Assembly (NCBI RefSeq): GCF_018847375.1
Contig: NZ_CP072036.1
Span: 310,001-374,000, forward strand
From: Akkermansia massiliensis
GTDB taxonomy: Bacteria; Verrucomicrobiota; Verrucomicrobiia; Verrucomicrobiales; Akkermansiaceae
Length of the DNA stretch: 64,000 bases
Reading direction: 5' to 3'
In this document: positions 53,690 through 63,519 of the stretch, piece by piece
Position numbering within the stretch: position 1 is the first letter of the stretch
How the letters are laid out: each line of letters starts with the position of its first letter
Program-made: the position numbers and the translations under genes
Notes under the pieces: model-generated
What the model was told of the DNA's origin: nothing
The model's database searches: none
Seen by the model: only the letters and a program-made list of their open reading frames with translations

Positions 53690-56653
53690 ATGTTCACCAA
53701 CATTACACGCACGACCCTCTGCATTACTGCGTTCAGCATCGCCAGCCTCATGGCGGCGCCCCTGGACGCCACCAAAACGGAGAGCCTGGATTGGAACTGG
53801 AAATTTGCCCGTTTCGGAAAAATGCCGGATGGCAGCACACAGCCGGAACCGGGAAAAGCCATGGGATTCGCCACTGCCACCAGTGAGGAATCCGGCAATC
53901 CGGCGGACAATGCCGTGGACGGGGACAAGTCCACCCGCTGGTGTGCCGACGGCGGCAAAAGCGGGGAGAAAATCACTGTGGACATGGGACGCCCCGTGGA
54001 CGTGAAAACCGTCAACATCCTGTGGGAAAAACAAAACAACCATCTTTTCAAGCTGGAAGGCTCCGGTGACGGAAAACGCTGGACGACCATTGAAGACAAA
54101 ACTTCCGGACAAAACGACTCCAAGGAAGACACGGTGGAAAACAAAACCGGCAAGCCTCGCTACTTCCGCGTCACCGTCACGGGCAACAACCAGAGCAACT
54201 GGGCCAGCATCCGTGAAATCACCTTTAAAAACGACAAGGGGGAAATCATCCGCCCGCAGGCCGCCGCCGGAGCCAGCAAAGCGGACCATCCCTCCAGCCC
54301 CGGTTTCAACGACAAAAACTGGCGTTCCCTGAACCTGCCGCATGACTGGGGTGTGGAAGGGCCATACCGCATGGACCTTCCCAATGAAACAGGCAAACTC
54401 CCGTGGGACGGCATCGGCTGGTACCGCAAAACGCTGGAAGTACCGGCGGACGCCAAGGGCAACCAATTCTATCTGGATTTTGACGGCATCATGTCCCGCC
54501 CAAAAATCTATGTAAACGGAGACCTGGCCGGCGAATGGAAATACGGGTACGGCTCCTTCCGCGTGGACATCACGCCCTTCCTGAAATTCGGCCAGAAAAA
54601 CACCATCGCCGTCAGGGTGGACAATCCCCCCAACTCCTCCCGCTGGTATCCGGGCGGCGGCATCCACCGCCATGTGTGGCTCACGGAATCCAACCCCGTG
54701 CACATCGAACACTGGGGCGTCTTCGTCAAAACCCCGGAAATCACTAAATCCTCCGCCAAGGTGGAAGTGGACACCACGGTGAAAAACACCACGGACAAGG
54801 CCGTCACCCCCTCCGTTACGGAAGAAATTCTGGACGGTGACAAGGTAGTGGCCACAACCACCACCAGGGGGGAAGCGATCCCCGCCGGGGAAAAAGGCAA
54901 GGTCACCAGCACGCTGACGCTTAAAAACCCCACCCTGTGGACGCTTGAGGCCCCCCATCTGTACAAGATGAAAACCACGGTCAAGCTGGGTGACAAGGTC
55001 ATTGACCAGAAACTCACGAACTTTGGCGTGCGCACCATTGAATGGAAGCCCACGGGCTTCTACCTCAACGGGGAGCGCGTGCAGCTCAAGGGCGTCTGCC
55101 AGCACCATGACCTGGGGCCGCTGGGCGGAGCCGCCCATACGCGCGGCTATGAACGCCAGATTGAAATCCTGAAGGAATTCGGCGTCAACTCCATCCGTAC
55201 GTCCCACAACCCTCCCGCGCCGGAAGTGCTGGACCTGTGCGACAAAATGGGCATCCTGGTCATTGACGAACTCTTCGACATGTGGCACAGCGCCAAAAAA
55301 GGGCAGGACTACCACAACTACTTTGACGAATGGCATGAACGCGACCTGGTCAACTTCTGCCACCGGGACCGCAACCATCCCAGCGTCATCGCCTGGAGCA
55401 CGGGCAATGAAGTGCCGGAACAGGGCAACAAAAACCTGCATAGCGTCTCCCAGAACCTCACGGACCTCTTCCACCGGGAAGACCCCACCCGCAAGGTGAC
55501 GGCCGGCTGCAATGACGCCGGGGCCGCCCGGAACGGCTTCGCGGACACGATGGACGTCTATGGCTACAACTACAAGCCCTGGGCGTACAAGGCCTTCTCC
55601 AAGGATCGCCCGGACCAGCCCTTCTACGCCAGTGAAACCTCCTCCTGCGTCAGCACGCGCGGAGAATACTTCTTCCCCGTGGACTGGAACAAGAGCAAGG
55701 GCTTCTTCCTCTACCAGGTCAGCTCCTATGACCTCTACGCCCCCGGCTGGGCCTACCGCCCGGACGTGGAATTCGCCGCCCAGGACGACAACCCCAACAG
55801 CGCGGGCGAATACGTGTGGACGGGCTTCGACTACCTGGGAGAACCCACCCCGTACAACCTGGACGCCACCAACGCCCTGAACGTGCCGGAAGGTCCGGAA
55901 CGTGAAAAACTGATGGCCGAGCTCAAGAAGCTGGGCAACCGCGCTCCCTCCCGCAGTTCCTACTTCGGCATCGTGGACCTGTGCGGCTTCAAGAAAGACC
56001 GCTTCTACATCTACCAGGCCCACTGGAGGCCGGATGTCAAAATGGCCCACATCCTGCCGCACTGGAACTGGCCGGAACGCAAAGGCCAGGTAACGCCCGT
56101 GCATGTCTACACCAGCGGGGATGAAGCGGAACTCTTCCTCAACGGGAAATCCCAGGGCGTCCGCAAAAAGGGCACCGGTGAAAAAGACCGCTACCGCCTC
56201 GTGTGGGAAGACGTGAAATACACGCCCGGCACCCTCAAAGTCGTCGTCAAAAAAGACGGCAAGCCCTGGGCTACGGACACGGTAACCACCACCGGAAAAC
56301 CGGCGGCGCTCACCCTCAAGCCGGACCGCAGTGAAATCAAGGGAGACGGCTATGACCTCTCCTACGTCACCGTGGCCGTCCGCGACGCGCAGGGCCGCAT
56401 GGTGCCCCGCAGCAAAAACCAGCTCACCTTCAAGGTAAGCGGCCCCGCGGACATTGCCGGCATCTGCAACGGCGATCCCACGGACTTCACCACCATGGCG
56501 AACCCGGAAAACAAAAACATCATGAAAATCAAGGCCTTCAACGGTCTTGCCCAGGTCATTCTGCGTTCCCGCAAGGGTGAATCCGGAAAAGTGACGCTCC
56601 AGGTCATCTCCAACGGCCTCAAGCCGGCCCAGACGACCGTGACGGTCAAATAA
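53690..56653 (+). CDS. Secreted GH2 beta-galactosidase with inserted F5/8 type C (CBM32-like) domain
   Basis: 987 residues from the ATG at 53690, with a signal peptide ending about MAAP. The first strands of the GH2 sugar-binding domain (WNWKFARFGKM) are followed by an F5/8 type C-like insert (about 50-165: NPADNAVDGDKSTRWCAD, ...KPRYFRVTVTG). The sugar-binding domain then resumes (NDKNWRSLNLPHDWGVEGPY). The immunoglobulin-like and TIM-barrel domains follow, with acid/base AWSTGNEVPEQ and nucleophile FYASETSSC. The C-terminal region has further beta domains. It should remove terminal beta-galactose from secreted glycans such as mucin. Confidence 0.92.
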   Translation: MFTNITRTTLCITAFSIASLMAAPLDATKTESLDWNWKFARFGKMPDGSTQPEPGKAMGFATATSEESGNPADNAVDGDKSTRWCADGGKSGEKITVDMGRPVDVKTVNILWEKQNNHLFKLEGSGDGKRWTTIEDKTSGQNDSKEDTVENKTGKPRYFRVTVTGNNQSNWASIREITFKNDKGEIIRPQAAAGASKADHPSSPGFNDKNWRSLNLPHDWGVEGPYRMDLPNETGKLPWDGIGWYRKTLEVPADAKGNQFYLDFDGIMSRPKIYVNGDLAGEWKYGYGSFRVDITPFLKFGQKNTIAVRVDNPPNSSRWYPGGGIHRHVWLTESNPVHIEHWGVFVKTPEITKSSAKVEVDTTVKNTTDKAVTPSVTEEILDGDKVVATTTTRGEAIPAGEKGKVTSTLTLKNPTLWTLEAPHLYKMKTTVKLGDKVIDQKLTNFGVRTIEWKPTGFYLNGERVQLKGVCQHHDLGPLGGAAHTRGYERQIEILKEFGVNSIRTSHNPPAPEVLDLCDKMGILVIDELFDMWHSAKKGQDYHNYFDEWHERDLVNFCHRDRNHPSVIAWSTGNEVPEQGNKNLHSVSQNLTDLFHREDPTRKVTAGCNDAGAARNGFADTMDVYGYNYKPWAYKAFSKDRPDQPFYASETSSCVSTRGEYFFPVDWNKSKGFFLYQVSSYDLYAPGWAYRPDVEFAAQDDNPNSAGEYVWTGFDYLGEPTPYNLDATNALNVPEGPEREKLMAELKKLGNRAPSRSSYFGIVDLCGFKKDRFYIYQAHWRPDVKMAHILPHWNWPERKGQVTPVHVYTSGDEAELFLNGKSQGVRKKGTGEKDRYRLVWEDVKYTPGTLKVVVKKDGKPWATDTVTTTGKPAALTLKPDRSEIKGDGYDLSYVTVAVRDAQGRMVPRSKNQLTFKVSGPADIAGICNGDPTDFTTMANPENKNIMKIKAFNGLAQVILRSRKGESGKVTLQVISNGLKPAQTTVTVK

Positions 56654-56675
56654 ATCCTGAAAAAACTCCGCTCAG

Positions 56676-56710
56676 GCCGCCGGTTCCCGCCAGGGAGCCG
56701 GCGGCTTTTT
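56676..56710 (+). terminator. Intrinsic terminator after the GH2 gene
   Basis: Arms GCCGCCGGTTCCC / GGGAGCCGGCGGC with a 4-nt loop and five T. Confidence 0.9.
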
Positions 56711-56807
56711 CATACTGCTGCCCCTGGGGCGGAAAGAGCCGGTTTTTCCACCCATCCCAGGGCAGGTAGGGATTGAAAGAAAAAAACTTTATGGTACCCT
56801 TTTGCCC

Positions 56808-59480
56808 ATGTCTGATCTGCCCAAAGCATATGATCCGTCCCTAGTGGAAGAAAAATGGCAATCCCGCTGGATTGAAGAAGGTTGTTTCAAGGCTGACCCG
56901 GCTTCTGAAAAGCCTGCCTACTCCGTCGTCATTCCTCCCCCCAACGTCACGGGAGTGCTCCACCTGGGCCATGTGCTGAACAACACCATCCAGGACATCC
57001 TGGTGCGCCGCGCGCGCCAGAAAGGATATGAAGCCCTGTGGCTGCCGGGCACGGACCACGCCGGAATCGCCACTCAGGTACGGGTGGAAAAGGACCTCAA
57101 GCAGACGACGGGAAAGAGCCGCCATGACCTGGGCCGTGAAGCCTTCCTGGAAAAAGTCTGGGAATGGAAGGAAAAACACGGCGGCATCATCATCAACCAG
57201 CTCCACAAGCTGGGCTGCTCCTGTGACTGGGACCGCGAACGCTTCACGATGGATGAGGAATACACCAAAGCCGTCGGGCAGGTATTCATTGACCTCTTCC
57301 GGGAAGGCCTCATCTACCGCGGCCGCCGCATGGTCAACTGGTGCCCCGTTTCCCTCACCGCCCTCTCCGATGAGGAAGTCATCATGACGGAGCAAAAAAG
57401 CAAGCTTTACACCGTCCTCTACAAGCTGGAAGACGGCTCCGGAGCCCTTCACGTAGCCACCACCCGTCCGGAAACCATCATGGCGGACGTGGCCGTGGCC
57501 GTCAACCCGAAGGACCCGCGGTACGCCCACCTCATCGGCAAAAACGTCATGCGCCCGCTCAACGCCGCCCCCATTCCCATCATCGGGGATGAATACGTGG
57601 AAATAGAATTCGGCACGGGCGCTCTGAAAATCACCCCGGCCCATGACAAGGCCGACTTTGAAATAGGCCGGAAATTCAATCTGGAAATCATAGACATCCT
57701 CACCCCCGACGGCCATATCAACTGCACGGAAGTGCCGGAACTGCACGGCATGGACCGCTTTGACGCGCGCCGGAAATCCGTGGAAATGCTGGAAGCCGCG
57801 GGCCTCATGGTCAAAATTGAAGACTATGACAACAAGGTGGGCTTCTCCGAACGCGCCAACGTCCCGATCGAACCGCGCCTCTCCATGCAATGGTTCCTCA
57901 AATACCCGTGCGTGAAGGAGGCGGCGGACGCCGTGGCCGGCGGGGACATCACCTTCCGCCCCGCGCGCTGGGCGAAAACCTATGCCCACTGGCTGGAAAA
58001 CATCCAGGACTGGTGCATCTCCCGCCAGCTCTGGTGGGGGCACCGCATCCCCGTCTGGTACCGGAAGGACAAGGCGGAAGAACTCAGGAACGCCCCTGCT
58101 CTGGACGCCTCCGCCCTGGAGCAAGGCTTCCTCTACGTGGGAACCGAGCCGCCCGCGGATCCGGAAAACTGGACTCAGGACAGCGACGTGATGGACACAT
58201 GGTTCTCCTCCTGGCTGTGGCCCTTCTCCACCATGGATGACGAAACCCGCGCCAAATTCTACCCCACCACGGACCTCGTCACGGGACCGGACATCATCTT
58301 CTTCTGGGTGGCCCGCATGATCATGGCCGGCTACCGCTTCCAGCATGACAAGCCGTTCAGCAACGTCTTCTTCACGTCCATCATCCGCGACAAAATAGGA
58401 CGTAAAATGAGCAAATCCCTGGGCAACTCCCCGGACCCGCTGGACCTGATCGCCAACTACGGCGCGGACGGCCTCCGCTTCGGCCTCATGCGCATCGCCC
58501 CCACGGGCACGGACGTGCGCTTTGACGAAAACCAGATCGGCGAGGGCAGGAACTTTGCCAACAAACTTTACAACGCCACCCGCTTCCGCCTGATGCAGGG
58601 CGCGGCGGAGGAAGACGCTGCGCCGCACTACTCCCCCGTGCACATCTCCATCATCTCCAAGCTCAAGCAGCTCCATGCAGATGTGGAAAAAGCGCTGGCG
58701 GACTACGAATTCAACGCCCTCATCCAGAACCTGTACCAATTCTTCTGGAACGAATACTGCGACCGCTTCCTGGAAGCCGTCAAGGGAGATTTGAGGGACG
58801 GAGCGGACCCTGCGGCACGGGCGGCCACGCTAACCACCATGGACACGGTGCTCAGGCACTACCTGGCCCTGCTGCATCCGGTCATGCCGCACATCACGGA
58901 GGAACTCTGGGCTTCCCTGGGCTTTGCGGACGCCAACGGCGGCCTTCCGCTCATGCGCACCCCGCTCCCCTCCGCGGACGGTCTTCTGGCAGGGCTGGAC
59001 GAAACCCGCATCACGCTGGCGAACACCCAGGCTGCGGCTCTCTATGAAACGGCCAACAAGGCCCGGAACCTGAAGGCGGAATACGACCTCTCCAACAACA
59101 AAAACGTCAGCTTCATCCTGAAAACCACCCATGACGTCCCGCTGGACATCCTCTTCCGGCTGTCCATTCTGGCAAACGCCAAATCCGTCACCCGGGACGC
59201 TGCCTACTCCGCCCCCAAGGGAACGCCTGCGGCCCTCACGCCGCTGGGAGAGCTCTTCCTTCCCCTGGAAGGACTCATTGACGTGGAAGCGGAAAAGGAA
59301 CGACTGGGCAAGGAGCTGGACAAAATTGCCAGGGAAATCGCCAAATCCTCCTCCAAGCTGGGCAATGCGGGCTTTGTAGAAAGAGCCCCGGCGGAAGTCG
59401 TGGACCAGGAAAAAGCCCGTCTGGCGGATTGGGAGGCAAAACAGGCCCAACTGAAAGGGATGCTTGATTCCCTTTCCTAA
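56808..59480 (+). CDS. valS: Valyl-tRNA synthetase
   Basis: 890 residues from the ATG at 56808. HIGH motif in PPPNVTGVLHLGHVLN, editing domain with TTRPETIMADVAVAV, KMSKS motif GRKMSKSLGNSP and the C-terminal tRNA-binding coiled-coil arm (LGKELDKIAREIAKSS) mark it as ValRS. Length fits the shorter bacterial forms. Its promoter is not evident; a terminator isolates it from the upstream GH2 gene. Confidence 0.97.
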   Translation: MSDLPKAYDPSLVEEKWQSRWIEEGCFKADPASEKPAYSVVIPPPNVTGVLHLGHVLNNTIQDILVRRARQKGYEALWLPGTDHAGIATQVRVEKDLKQTTGKSRHDLGREAFLEKVWEWKEKHGGIIINQLHKLGCSCDWDRERFTMDEEYTKAVGQVFIDLFREGLIYRGRRMVNWCPVSLTALSDEEVIMTEQKSKLYTVLYKLEDGSGALHVATTRPETIMADVAVAVNPKDPRYAHLIGKNVMRPLNAAPIPIIGDEYVEIEFGTGALKITPAHDKADFEIGRKFNLEIIDILTPDGHINCTEVPELHGMDRFDARRKSVEMLEAAGLMVKIEDYDNKVGFSERANVPIEPRLSMQWFLKYPCVKEAADAVAGGDITFRPARWAKTYAHWLENIQDWCISRQLWWGHRIPVWYRKDKAEELRNAPALDASALEQGFLYVGTEPPADPENWTQDSDVMDTWFSSWLWPFSTMDDETRAKFYPTTDLVTGPDIIFFWVARMIMAGYRFQHDKPFSNVFFTSIIRDKIGRKMSKSLGNSPDPLDLIANYGADGLRFGLMRIAPTGTDVRFDENQIGEGRNFANKLYNATRFRLMQGAAEEDAAPHYSPVHISIISKLKQLHADVEKALADYEFNALIQNLYQFFWNEYCDRFLEAVKGDLRDGADPAARAATLTTMDTVLRHYLALLHPVMPHITEELWASLGFADANGGLPLMRTPLPSADGLLAGLDETRITLANTQAAALYETANKARNLKAEYDLSNNKNVSFILKTTHDVPLDILFRLSILANAKSVTRDAAYSAPKGTPAALTPLGELFLPLEGLIDVEAEKERLGKELDKIAREIAKSSSKLGNAGFVERAPAEVVDQEKARLADWEAKQAQLKGMLDSLS

Positions 59481-59498
59481 TCATCTATTCTTCCGGGA

Positions 59499-60362
59499 AT
59501 GAATGACCTTCAACAGTACTTTGCCGGTCGTGAGCAATTCATTGAATTGCTGGAAGCGGTGGGCATACGTACTCTTGAACAATTCGCTTCCGCGGACCCT
59601 TTCACCGTTTTGCCTGAACTCCATCAGGCAAAACGGATGCTGAAACTGCGCACGGAAATACCTCCGGCTCCCGTTTTCAGGGAATGGGTGAACCAGGCGC
59701 TTGCAATGCCCACAGCGCCGGAACCGGCTGCACTGCACGCTTCCACGGACGGAAGCCTCCCGCTTGCCACTCCCGTGGTGGAACTGGCTCCGGCGGTGAA
59801 GACAACTCCGCGGACATCCGGACCCGGCAGGGAAAAACGGCCACGCCCTCGTGCCGACGGCCCTGCGAAACATCTCTCCACCAAGGCAAGGCGCCAGGAA
59901 GAACAAAGCTACCAGCCCGCCAAGCGCGTCCATGTCCGGCAAGAGCCAAAAACCTACCTGCGCAAAAAGGGCGTCAAGCACATGACTCCTTTCCGGACAT
60001 GGCTGGGAGCCGCCTCCGTCCTCCTCCTCTTCGTCTGCACCCTCTTTTCCATCGCAATCATCACCCTCGTGCTTCTCAACGGGGAACGAGGCTGGTTAAT
60101 CATCAGCCTATGCTTCGGCCCCTGGTTTCTGGCGCTGATCCTGTATCTTTCCCTGGCGTTGCCCCGGAAATGTAGCGTATGCCGCGCCCACGTCTTCTCC
60201 TTTAAAAAATACACCCGCAACAAGGCGGCCCATCGCATCCCCCTCTTCGGCTACGTATTTGCCACGGCTCTGCATATATTCCTCTTCCACTGGTTCCGGT
60301 GCCCGGCCTGCGGTTCCTCCCAGCAGTTGGAAAAAACCCGCGCGGAACAGCACAAACACTAG
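59499..60362 (+). CDS. Membrane protein with N-terminal helical domain and C-terminal zinc ribbon
   Basis: 287 residues, 18 nt after valS. The first 60 residues form a helix-rich domain resembling DUF4332/HhH-type ends (REQFIELLEAVGIRTLEQFA, ELHQAKRMLKL). About 70-160 is a basic, Pro-rich disordered stretch. Then two transmembrane helices (ASVLLLFVCTLFSIAIITLV; WLIISLCFGPWFLALILYLS) and two CxxC pairs split by a hydrophobic stretch (CSVCRAH...CPACGSS). Function unknown; position suggests cotranscription with valS. Confidence 0.72.
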   Translation: MNDLQQYFAGREQFIELLEAVGIRTLEQFASADPFTVLPELHQAKRMLKLRTEIPPAPVFREWVNQALAMPTAPEPAALHASTDGSLPLATPVVELAPAVKTTPRTSGPGREKRPRPRADGPAKHLSTKARRQEEQSYQPAKRVHVRQEPKTYLRKKGVKHMTPFRTWLGAASVLLLFVCTLFSIAIITLVLLNGERGWLIISLCFGPWFLALILYLSLALPRKCSVCRAHVFSFKKYTRNKAAHRIPLFGYVFATALHIFLFHWFRCPACGSSQQLEKTRAEQHKH

Positions 60363-60940
60363 CGTGCGCGTGGCCCCCTCCGCCTTGGCCTCCCCGGGAT
60401 CTCCCGGCCTTTCTCCTGCGCGTAACGCTCGGAAAAAGGCTCCTTTCCTGTCCGGCGGCAGCAAGAACAGCAATCCCGAACAACGCGTTTCCCGCTCTTT
60501 GCCCTATCCCTGGGCCCCAAATCCGGATTCAGACGGGACAAACAGCCTTCCCTCTCCGAATTCTCTGAAATGGCCTTCTATCAGCGGTTCCCGCATCTTC
60601 CGCCGTCATCCCCTGCCCGGAAGCGGAACGGGCGCATCTCAAGTCTCTTGGCTCCCGGCACGCCCCAAGACATTCTCTCAGACAGACCGCCTGAGGCCCT
60701 TGCCTCCCTTCCGCCTGAAAAACCCGTATCGACATCTTCATGCCGTGCGATGTAAAAACACGTTCCCAACTCGGAAACACGGGAATCCATCGGGACGTTT
60801 CAAAAACAGGAAAAAACCTGCCCCATAAACTATTCCGGACTCTCTTCCCAGACGCCCGGCAAACTCGTAGTTCCGGTGACTTTATTGTTTCTCATGAAAA
60901 ACGCCTCAAACACACATTCACCGGAAAAATACGGGCAACA
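60363..60940. other. Gene-free stretch
   Basis: About 580 nt between the zinc-ribbon membrane protein and the rplN terminator. Frames up to 189 codons are open but have no domain, signal peptide or repeated codon pattern. I saw no tmRNA, RNase P or SRP RNA signature. Confidence 0.5.
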
Positions 60941-60975
60941 AAAAAACGCCGTCCTCTCTTCAGAGAACGGCGTTC
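60941..60975 (-). terminator. Intrinsic terminator after rplN
   Basis: Arms AACGCCGT / ACGGCGTT with an inner CTCT/AGAG pairing, followed by seven T on the minus strand. Ends the S10-operon fragment. Confidence 0.88.
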
Positions 60976-60995
60976 AAAATCCTGAGGTGTCTCGG

Positions 60996-61361
60996 TTAGA
61001 GCACTTCCGGAGCAAGGGAAACAATCTTCATGAACTTCTTTTCACGGAGTTCACGGGCGACCGGCCCGAAAATACGGGTGCCGCGCGGGTTGTTGTCCTT
61101 GTCGATAATGACGACGGCGTTACCGTCAAAGCGGAGCACGGAGCCGTCATCACGGCGGATCGGGGCGGCGGTGCGCACCACCACGGCCTTCACCACAGTA
61201 CCCTTCTTCACGGAAGCGGTGGGAATGGACTCGCGGATGTGGCAGGTAATAATGTCGCCAATGTGGGCCTGACGGGTGCGCTTGCCGATGACGCCAATCA
61301 TCTTGGCGGAGCGGGCGCCGGTGTTGTCGGCCACCTGGACTAGGGATTCCATCTGGATCAT
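60996..61361 (-). CDS. rplN: 50S ribosomal protein L14
   Basis: 121 residues: [53 protein letters not shown] and [20 protein letters not shown] are diagnostic. AAGGAG precedes the start. Last gene of the operon here; rplX does not follow. Confidence 0.97.
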   Translation of the reverse strand: MIQMESLVQVADNTGARSAKMIGVIGKRTRQAHIGDIITCHIRESIPTASVKKGTVVKAVVVRTAAPIRRDDGSVLRFDGNAVVIIDKDNNPRGTRIFGPVARELREKKFMKIVSLAPEVL

Positions 61362-61398
61362 GGTATCAAATCTCCTTTATTTAATGGTTGATTCCTGA

Positions 61399-61671
61399 TT
61401 AGTGGGTAAGCACTTCCACCAGTTCCCAGCACTTGAGCTTGGAAAGCGGGCGGGTTTCAACGATACGTACCTTATCGCCTACCTTGGCCGTGGAATTTTC
61501 GTCATGGGCATAGAACTTCTTGCTCTTCTTGACGATCTTCTTGAACTTGGGGTGCGGAACGCGGGCAACGTATTCCACGACGATGGTCTTGTCCATCTTG
61601 GTGGAGGTCACCACGCCGACGCGCGTCTTGCGAAGGCCGGGCTTCTTGGTTGTTTCGGTTTGTTCGGACAT
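61399..61671 (-). CDS. rpsQ: 30S ribosomal protein S17
   Basis: 90 residues with a short N-terminal extension, then [40 protein letters not shown] and [20 protein letters not shown]. 37 nt ahead of rplN. Confidence 0.97.
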   Translation of the reverse strand: MSEQTETTKKPGLRKTRVGVVTSTKMDKTIVVEYVARVPHPKFKKIVKKSKKFYAHDENSTAKVGDKVRIVETRPLSKLKCWELVEVLTH

Positions 61672-61720
61672 TGGATTCTAAAAGTGTTAGAATGTTCTGT
61701 TGTTACCGGAAATCCTCAGC

Positions 61721-61924
61721 TTACGCTTCCCCGGTTTCACCCTTAATGGTAAGGGCACGGGCAAGGTCCTTGCGGACAGTGCGGATTCTCTGGTTGTTTT
61801 CCAGCTGGCCGGTGGCCTGCTGAAGACGGAGATTGAAGAGTTCTTCACGAAGGCTGCGCACCAGAGCGGAAAGCTCCTTGGCGGACATAGCACGAAGTTC
61901 TTTGGGGGAATTCTTATCGGACAT
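61721..61924 (-). CDS. rpmC: 50S ribosomal protein L29
   Basis: 67 residues: ELRAMSAKELSALVRSLREE followed by LFNLRLQQATGQLENNQRIR. Between rplP and rpsQ as usual. Confidence 0.95.
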   Translation of the reverse strand: MSDKNSPKELRAMSAKELSALVRSLREELFNLRLQQATGQLENNQRIRTVRKDLARALTIKGETGEA

Positions 61925-61938
61925 GGTGATGAGTAGCT

Positions 61939-62361
61939 TTAGTGTTGAACGCCTTGACGATAGACGAAGCGGGTCGGCACGCCCAGCTTGTTGGAAGCCA
62001 GACGAAGGGCTTCACGGGCCTGGGATTCGGTCACGCCGCCTACTTCAAACAGAATGTTGCCGGGACGGACAACGGCCACCCAGCCTTCCACGGCGCCCTT
62101 GCCCTTACCCATACGAGTATCCGGGGGACGGGACGTAAAGGACTTCTGCGGGAAAATGCGGATGAACACCTTACCTTTACGTTTCAGGTAACGGTTGATC
62201 GCAATACGGCAGGCTTCAATCTGGTTGTTGGTGATCCAACCGCGGTCGAGCACCTGAAGGCCGAAGTCACCAAAGGCAACATAGGTACCGCTGGTGGCAT
62301 TGCCGGAACGGCTGCCGCGGTGCATCTTGCGGTGCTTCACTCTTTTGGGCATTAAAGGCAT
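61939..62361 (-). CDS. rplP: 50S ribosomal protein L16
   Basis: 140 residues: [60 protein letters not shown] and [20 protein letters not shown]. The true start may be the Met at 62352. Confidence 0.97.
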   Translation of the reverse strand: MPLMPKRVKHRKMHRGSRSGNATSGTYVAFGDFGLQVLDRGWITNNQIEACRIAINRYLKRKGKVFIRIFPQKSFTSRPPDTRMGKGKGAVEGWVAVVRPGNILFEVGGVTESQAREALRLASNKLGVPTRFVYRQGVQH

Positions 62362-62412
62362 ATCTTATTCCTCCTTGTGTTAAGTGTGATGAACAATGTG
62401 ATGGCGGCTTTC

Positions 62413-63102
62413 TTAGGCACGCGGACGACGGGGACCGCGGGGGCCGGACGGGCGTGAGGTCTGCTGGGAGACGACTTCATCGCGCTTGTTGACCCAGCAC
62501 TTCACGCCGATGATGCCGTACAGGGTGCGGGCTTCGGCGAAACCGTAGTCAATCGGGGTGCGGAGCGTCTGCAACGGCACTTTGCCTTCGCGGTACCATT
62601 CGGCACGGGCGATATCGGCGCCGCCGAGACGGCCAGCGCAGCGGATGCGGATGCCGTCGGCGCCACGTTCCATGGCTACCTGCACGGCGCGCTTCATGGC
62701 GCGGCGGAAGGAAACGCGGCGTTCCAGCTGGACGGCCACGTTTTCAGCGATGAGCTGGGCGTCTGTTTCAGGGGAACGGATTTCCACGATGTCAATGTTG
62801 ACCTGGGTGGAAGCGCCGCACAGGCCCTGGAGGTACTGGCGGATCTTTTCAATTTCTTCACCCTTGCGGCCGATGACAAGACCAGGACGGGCGGTGTGGA
62901 CGGTAATGCGGACGCTGTTCCAGGCGCGTTCAATCACGATGCTGGAGACGGCGGCGGACATCAACTGTTCCTTGATGTACTTGCGCATCACCAAGTCTTC
63001 ATGCAGCTTGGTGGCGTAATCCTGGCCCGTGGCGTACCACTTGGAACGCCAGTCCTTGTTGACGGCGAGGCGGAACCCGATTGGATTTACTTTCTGACCC
63101 AT
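62413..63102 (-). CDS. rpsC: 30S ribosomal protein S3
   Basis: 229 residues: [20 protein letters not shown], the KH domain [20 protein letters not shown] and the C-terminal [21 protein letters not shown] basic tail ([14 protein letters not shown]) ends the protein. Confidence 0.97.
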   Translation of the reverse strand: MGQKVNPIGFRLAVNKDWRSKWYATGQDYATKLHEDLVMRKYIKEQLMSAAVSSIVIERAWNSVRITVHTARPGLVIGRKGEEIEKIRQYLQGLCGASTQVNIDIVEIRSPETDAQLIAENVAVQLERRVSFRRAMKRAVQVAMERGADGIRIRCAGRLGGADIARAEWYREGKVPLQTLRTPIDYGFAEARTLYGIIGVKCWVNKRDEVVSQQTSRPSGPRGPRRPRA

Positions 63103-63141
63103 GATATTAGTTCAGCTATATGTGTGTTAGATTGGAATGAC

Positions 63142-63480
63142 TTAGCCTTCTTGATCGGCCAGTACGACGGTGATATGGGATGTGCGCTTGCGGATCATGT
63201 TGGCGGATCCACGGGCGCGGGGCATCGTGCGGCGCATCGTGGGGCCTTCATCGACCATGACGGACTTGACCACCAGCGTGTCAACGGACAGTTCCGCATT
63301 ATTCTCGGCGTTGGCCAAGGCGGACTTGAGCGTCTTATTCAGCAGGTAGGCACCCTTCTTGGGGGTGTAGGACAGGATGTCGGTCGCCTGGGAGACGGAC
63401 AAGCCTTGAATTTCTTGAGCAATATCGCGCATCTTCTTGGCAGAGATGCGGGCGTATTTGTAAACAGCTTTCACTTCCAT
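63142..63480 (-). CDS. rplV: 50S ribosomal protein L22
   Basis: 112 residues: YKYARISAKKMRDIAQEIQG, GAYLLNKTLKSALANAENNA and PTMRRTMPRARGSANMIRKR. First ribosomal gene of the fragment. rpsS, normally next upstream, is not present; a coiled-coil gene stops 39 nt before it. Confidence 0.96.
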   Translation of the reverse strand: MEVKAVYKYARISAKKMRDIAQEIQGLSVSQATDILSYTPKKGAYLLNKTLKSALANAENNAELSVDTLVVKSVMVDEGPTMRRTMPRARGSANMIRKRTSHITVVLADQEG

Positions 63481-63519
63481 GGGTTTTTCCTCGTAGTGCA
63501 GGTTATTGATGAAGATGAT

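Noticed and set aside
53528-56104. 858-codon open frame antisense to the GH2 gene
   Set aside because: No domain or signal; it mirrors the codon pattern of the clear GH2 gene.
56841-58739. 632-codon open frame antisense to valS
   Set aside because: Overlaps conserved valS entirely and shows no recognisable domain.
60259-60828. 189-codon frame after the zinc-ribbon protein gene
   Set aside because: Begins inside the preceding gene and shows no domain, signal or ribosome binding site.
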